Below are positions 60,730 through 64,000 of a stretch of DNA of 64,000 bases, in pieces. A program made the position numbers and the translations under genes. Under the pieces are notes generated by a model that saw only the letters and a program-made list of their open reading frames with translations, was not told the origin of the DNA and searched no databases. Source of the DNA: Croceimicrobium sp963977415 (GTDB taxonomy: Bacteria; Bacteroidota; Bacteroidia; Flavobacteriales; Schleiferiaceae); assembly GCA_963977415.1 (NCBI GenBank), contig CAXBOS010000001.1, positions 62,001-126,000 on the forward strand. The letters are read 5' to 3'. Every line of letters starts with the position of its first letter. The stretch's first letter is position 1.

Positions 60730-61323
60730 TTAGTCTTTAAACACCGATTTTTGGTAAAGAATTAAAAGTCCTACACCGCAGCTAATGGCAAAATCGGCAA
60801 GATTAAAGACGGGACGAAAGAAAATAAAATAGTCACCGCCCCAAATAGGTAACCAATCGGGTAAATAACCTTTAAATAAGGGGAAGTAAAGCATATCCAC
60901 TACATGCCCAAATAAGGGAGCAGCGTAGCCACCACCTTCGGGGAAAACTTCGGCTACTTGGTGAAAGTCGGAGGGACCGAAAATAACCCCGTAGAAAAGT
61001 GAATCGAGGATATTACCCAATGCTCCTGCTAGAATTAGGGATACCGCTACAATACCACCAGTGGGCACCTCTTTTTTTATAAGGCCTTTAAGCCAGTAAA
61101 AGATAAAACCGACGGTGATAACCCGAAAAAGGCTTAAAACCAATTTACCCCATGAGCCGCCAAACTCTAGGCCGAAGGCCATACCAGGGTTTTCAGTAAA
61201 ATGTATAATAAACCAATCGGCAATAATAATATCCTCTCCTAAGGTCATGTGGGTTTTTACCCAAATTTTCACGACTTGGTCTATCAGGAGTACTGAAAAA
61301 ATTATGAGAAGGGCTCTCCGCAT
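60730..61323 (-). CDS. lspA: Lipoprotein signal peptidase (signal peptidase II)
   Basis: This inner-membrane aspartic protease cleaves prolipoprotein signal peptides before the lipidated cysteine. At 197 residues it has four helices. The two catalytic aspartates lie in GALGNILDSLFYG and PVFNLADFAISCG; the residue after the first is Ser where most families have Arg, which is common in Bacteroidota. An inserted loop of about 35 residues (HQVAEVFPEGGGYAAPLFGH) lies between them, also typical of the phylum. It starts 2 bases after the DksA-like gene stop. Confidence 0.95.
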   Translation of the reverse strand: MRRALLIIFSVLLIDQVVKIWVKTHMTLGEDIIIADWFIIHFTENPGMAFGLEFGGSWGKLVLSLFRVITVGFIFYWLKGLIKKEVPTGGIVAVSLILAGALGNILDSLFYGVIFGPSDFHQVAEVFPEGGGYAAPLFGHVVDMLYFPLFKGYLPDWLPIWGGDYFIFFRPVFNLADFAISCGVGLLILYQKSVFKD

Positions 61324-61325
61324 TC

Positions 61326-61703
61326 TTATTGTTTATTCTTGGCCTCAATACTAAGGGTAGCATGGGGCACAAGACGCAAGCGTTCTTTGTTAATGAGTTT
61401 ACCTGTTACTCTGCAAAGGCCATAAGTTTTGTTTTCAATGCGATTCATGGCATTGTGTAAGTCGCGTAAAAACTTTTCCTGCCTAGAGGCCAGTTGGCTA
61501 TTCGCTTCTTTACTCATAGTATCACTACCTTCTTCAAAAGCTTTGAAGGTTGGAGAAGTATCATCGGTGCCATTGTTACGATCGTTGGCAAAGTTTTCTT
61601 TTAATACTATTAAATCTTGTTCGGCCTTTTCAATCTTTTCAGCGATGATCTTTCTAAACTCATCAAGCTCTTCATCACTAAACCTTACTTTATTCTCGCT
61701 CAT
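61326..61703 (-). CDS. TraR/DksA-like protein lacking most zinc cysteines
   Basis: This 125-residue protein has the DksA fold: an N-terminal coiled coil (about 5-75, DEELDEFRKIIAEKIEKAEQ) and a C-terminal globular part. In DksA four Cys bind zinc (CxxC...CxxC). Here only one remains: YGLCRVTGKLI and SIEA replace the others. The rest of the domain (KERLRLVPHATLS) is kept. Bacteroidota commonly have this form. Binding to the RNA polymerase secondary channel is inferred. The ATG at 61703 is preferred over a GTG three codons earlier. It is paired with lspA. Confidence 0.85.
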   Translation of the reverse strand: MSENKVRFSDEELDEFRKIIAEKIEKAEQDLIVLKENFANDRNNGTDDTSPTFKAFEEGSDTMSKEANSQLASRQEKFLRDLHNAMNRIENKTYGLCRVTGKLINKERLRLVPHATLSIEAKNKQ

Positions 61704-61773
61704 TGTAAACACAATTTTTTAACTTCTAAGAAGAGATACCCTTAAAAAGTATCGCAAATTATATAAAAAAGCC

Positions 61774-64000
61774 TTAGCGGCTGATAACAATTGAAATTCT
61801 ACTATAAATTTCATCAAAAGTTAGCTCTTCGCCGCTGTCTAGCTGATTTACCCATTTAATTTCATCCGCTAAAACTTCCGATTTTATGTAATCGGCGTTT
61901 TCATTAACGGCATTTTCCAGAGTTTCATCTTTTTGAAGCGTCATATTTATGCGATCGGTAACTTCAAGGCCGCTATCCTTACGCAAGTTTTGAATACGAC
62001 TTACTAGCTCGCGACTGAGACCTTCCTTAATTAAGCTTTCGTTGAGGTTAATATCCAATGCGACCGTTAGGCCATCTTCACTTTGAACCAACCAGCCGGG
62101 AATGTCCTCGGTATTAATGCTTACGTCGGAGCTAAGAATTTCAATGCTTTCTCCGTTAAGCTCTAAGCTCAGCCTACCTTCGTTTTCAAGTTGGCTAATT
62201 TCGTCTTGACTTAAACCGCCAATAGCCGCCGCAACTTGTTTCATCATTTTTCCGAAACGAGGTCCGAGTTTTTTAAAGTCGGCTTTAATGCTCTTAACCA
62301 AAACATTTTCGCCTGCGTGTAAAACGGCGAGTTCCTTCACATTCGTTTCGGCCAAAAGAATGTCGCGTACACTTTCCATCAATTCGGCCTGCGCTTCATT
62401 TAAAGCGGGAACCATAATTTTTTGCAAGGGCTGACGCACTTTTAGCCTTTCCTTTTTGCGCAAGGCTAAAACCATGGAGCTTAATTTTCGGGCAATGGCC
62501 ATACGATCATTTAAGAGCTGATCAATAGGGGCCACGGCTTCTTTAGGCCAGTAGCTGAGGTGAACCGATTCGCTCTTTTCTTGCGCATCTACCGCAAGGT
62601 TTAAATCGCAGTATAAACGGTCGCTGAAAAAGGGTGCGATAGGGCTAATTAATTGGGCCAAATTATGAAGACAACGGAAAAGGGTCTCGTAAGCCATTTG
62701 TTTGTCGAGGCTCATTTCGCCTTTCCAGAAACGACGTCGGTTAAGACGCACATACCAATTGCTGAGCTCTTCGTCTACAAAGTATTCGATGGCGCGAGCG
62801 GCACGTGTAGGTTCGTACTCGGCATAGCTTTGCTCTACTTTTTCAGTAAGTTCTTGCAGGCGCGAAAGAATCCAACGATCTAATTCGGGACGATCTTTTA
62901 CGGCAGTTTCTGTAGAAGCTTTGTATACGAAGCCATCAATATTTGCATACAGCGCAAAGAAAGAGTAGGTATTATAAAGGGTTCCGAAGAATCGTCTGCG
63001 TACTTCTTCCACTCCGTCGAGCGAGAATTTTAAATTATCCCAAGGCTGCGCATTGCTAATCATATACCAACGAACGGGGTCGGTACCATATTTTTCTATG
63101 GTCGTAAATGGGTCAATGGCATTGCCGAGGCGCTTGCTCATTTTCTGGCCTTTCTCATCGAGAACCAAACCGTTAGAAACCACGTTCTTATAAGCAACTT
63201 TTCCAAAAACTAAGGAGCTGATAGCATGTAGGGTATAAAACCAACCTCGGGTTTGATCAACACCTTCAGCGATAAAGTCGGCAGGAAAACGCTGATCGAA
63301 ATCCTCCTTGTTTTCGAAAGGGTAATGCCATTGGGCATAAGGCATTGAGCCGGAGTCGAACCAAACATCGATAAGGTCAGATTCGCGACGCATCTCTTTT
63401 CCACTGTCGGAAAGCAAAACAATTTTATCGACGATATGACGGTGTAGATCTATCTGATCGTAGTTTTCTTCACTCATATTACCAGGCTCGAAACCTTGCA
63501 AGGGATGACTACTCATTAAGCCCGCTTCCATTGCTTTGTCGCAGGCAGCTTTTAGTTCCTTTACGGAGCCGAATATTTTGGACTCGCTACCATCTTCGGT
63601 ACTCCAAATTGGTAGAGGAATACCCCAGTAACGCGAGCGACTTAAATTCCAATCGTTGGCGTTTTCGAGCCAATTACCAAAGCGACCTTCGCCGGTACTT
63701 TTGGGTTTCCAATTAATAGTTTTGTTGAGCGCTACCAATTCTTCTTTGTCAGCAGTAACCTTTATAAACCAGCTATCTAACGGATAGTACAGGATAGGTT
63801 TATCGGTTCTCCAGCAGTGTGGATAGCTATGCACGTACTTTTCTACCTTAAAGGCTTTATTTTGCTCTTTTAGGAGGATGGAAATCTCTACATCCACCGA
63901 TTTTTCAGGGGCTTCTCCTTCTGCATAGTATTCATTCTTTACGTACTTACCACTCAGAGGACCAGAGTTTTGAATAAAACGACCTTGTAGGTCTACTAAG
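61774..64000 (-). CDS. ileS: Isoleucyl-tRNA synthetase, 3' part (gene starts beyond the window)
   Basis: This class I aminoacyl-tRNA synthetase charges tRNA-Ile. The frame is open to the window end: upstream of the first GTG it continues with VDLQGRFIQNSGPLSGKY, part of the editing domain. Then come SYPHCWRTDKPILYYPLDSWFIKV, NLSRSRYWGIPLPIW, DVWFDSGSMPYAQWHYP, VDQTRGWFYTLHAISS, the KMSKS-type loop QKMSKRLGNA, and the anticodon-binding domain from about 290 of the visible part. The C-terminal part lacks a Cys-rich zinc module, in line with the long eukaryotic-like IleS type found in Bacteroidota. At least 742 residues are visible. Confidence 0.95.
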   Translation of the reverse strand, partial: LVDLQGRFIQNSGPLSGKYVKNEYYAEGEAPEKSVDVEISILLKEQNKAFKVEKYVHSYPHCWRTDKPILYYPLDSWFIKVTADKEELVALNKTINWKPKSTGEGRFGNWLENANDWNLSRSRYWGIPLPIWSTEDGSESKIFGSVKELKAACDKAMEAGLMSSHPLQGFEPGNMSEENYDQIDLHRHIVDKIVLLSDSGKEMRRESDLIDVWFDSGSMPYAQWHYPFENKEDFDQRFPADFIAEGVDQTRGWFYTLHAISSLVFGKVAYKNVVSNGLVLDEKGQKMSKRLGNAIDPFTTIEKYGTDPVRWYMISNAQPWDNLKFSLDGVEEVRRRFFGTLYNTYSFFALYANIDGFVYKASTETAVKDRPELDRWILSRLQELTEKVEQSYAEYEPTRAARAIEYFVDEELSNWYVRLNRRRFWKGEMSLDKQMAYETLFRCLHNLAQLISPIAPFFSDRLYCDLNLAVDAQEKSESVHLSYWPKEAVAPIDQLLNDRMAIARKLSSMVLALRKKERLKVRQPLQKIMVPALNEAQAELMESVRDILLAETNVKELAVLHAGENVLVKSIKADFKKLGPRFGKMMKQVAAAIGGLSQDEISQLENEGRLSLELNGESIEILSSDVSINTEDIPGWLVQSEDGLTVALDINLNESLIKEGLSRELVSRIQNLRKDSGLEVTDRINMTLQKDETLENAVNENADYIKSEVLADEIKWVNQLDSGEELTFDEIYSRISIVISR

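Noticed and set aside
1..64000. CRISPR arrays, transposases, integrases, phage genes, rRNA, toxin-antitoxin or defence systems
   Set aside because: Reading both strands showed no regular spaced repeats, no transposase or integrase motifs and no such gene pairs; the AddA-like protein is counted as DNA repair.

Overview
The window is one chromosomal stretch from a Bacteroidota bacterium, most likely a marine or aquatic member of the Flavobacteriia or a close relative. The evidence is a type IX secretion C-terminal sorting domain on a large beta-helix protein, promoters of the Bacteroidota form TTG-N19-21-TAnnTTTG, a DUF4292 lipoprotein, a cysteine-poor TraR/DksA protein, a phosphoglucose/phosphomannose isomerase of the archaeal/Bacteroidota type, and several outer-membrane barrels ending in aromatic residues. 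I could not run a search, so genus and species are not assigned. No insertion sequence, prophage, CRISPR array or rRNA was seen. Most of the window is compact core genome.

Layout. 1-1600: end of the ATP synthase operon (atpA 3' part, atpG). 1673-4988: NtrY-like histidine kinase, crotonase, esterase, S4 RNA-binding protein. 5058-9905: a 1321-residue secreted beta-helix protein and a divergent LytTR response regulator. 10253-11446: tRNA-Asn and a PfkB kinase. 11529-14709: an ECF sigma operon whose second gene joins three cytoplasmic repeats, one membrane helix, a linker and an outer-membrane barrel. 14706-19673: biotin carrier protein, M1-like secreted protein, RseP and Kbl. 19719-24541: AddA/RecB-like helicase-nuclease, SDR and superoxide dismutase. 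24619-26886: LpxH-like hydrolase, a decayed outer-membrane protein gene and a CDP-alcohol phosphatidyltransferase. 26914-33895: a metal-uptake locus (TonB receptor, divergent DtxR/MntR regulator, TroABCD-type ABC transporter) with a probable operator over the receptor promoter and a permease fused to a DtxR-like domain. 34059-41622: small acidic protein, methyltransferase-like membrane protein, and a reverse-strand envelope cluster (flippase, dUTPase, sugar nucleotidyltransferase, TPR protein, DUF4292, EnvC-like). 41756-46841: M28 peptidase, GpsA, an iodotyrosine-deiodinase-like flavoprotein and a polytopic membrane protein. 46842-52517: a tight TetR-led operon encoding a LolA-like protein, two FtsX permeases, a LolD-type ATPase and an outer-membrane barrel. 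52668-64000: small barrel protein, patatin/BamA-type phospholipase, UvrC, Nudix hydrolase, serine hydrolase, LipB (apparently with an ATT start), sugar isomerase, LspA, DksA-like protein and most of IleS.

The strongest candidates for something new are: (1) the TetR-controlled LolA/FtsX/FtsX/LolD/barrel operon, which looks like a complete trans-envelope lipid or lipoprotein export route without a TolC or membrane-fusion protein; (2) the sigma-factor operon in which one polypeptide appears to link cytoplasm, inner membrane and outer membrane; (3) the metal transporter permease carrying its own DtxR-like domain. Several reading frames needed start corrections, made here from promoter position, signal peptides and neighbouring stops.
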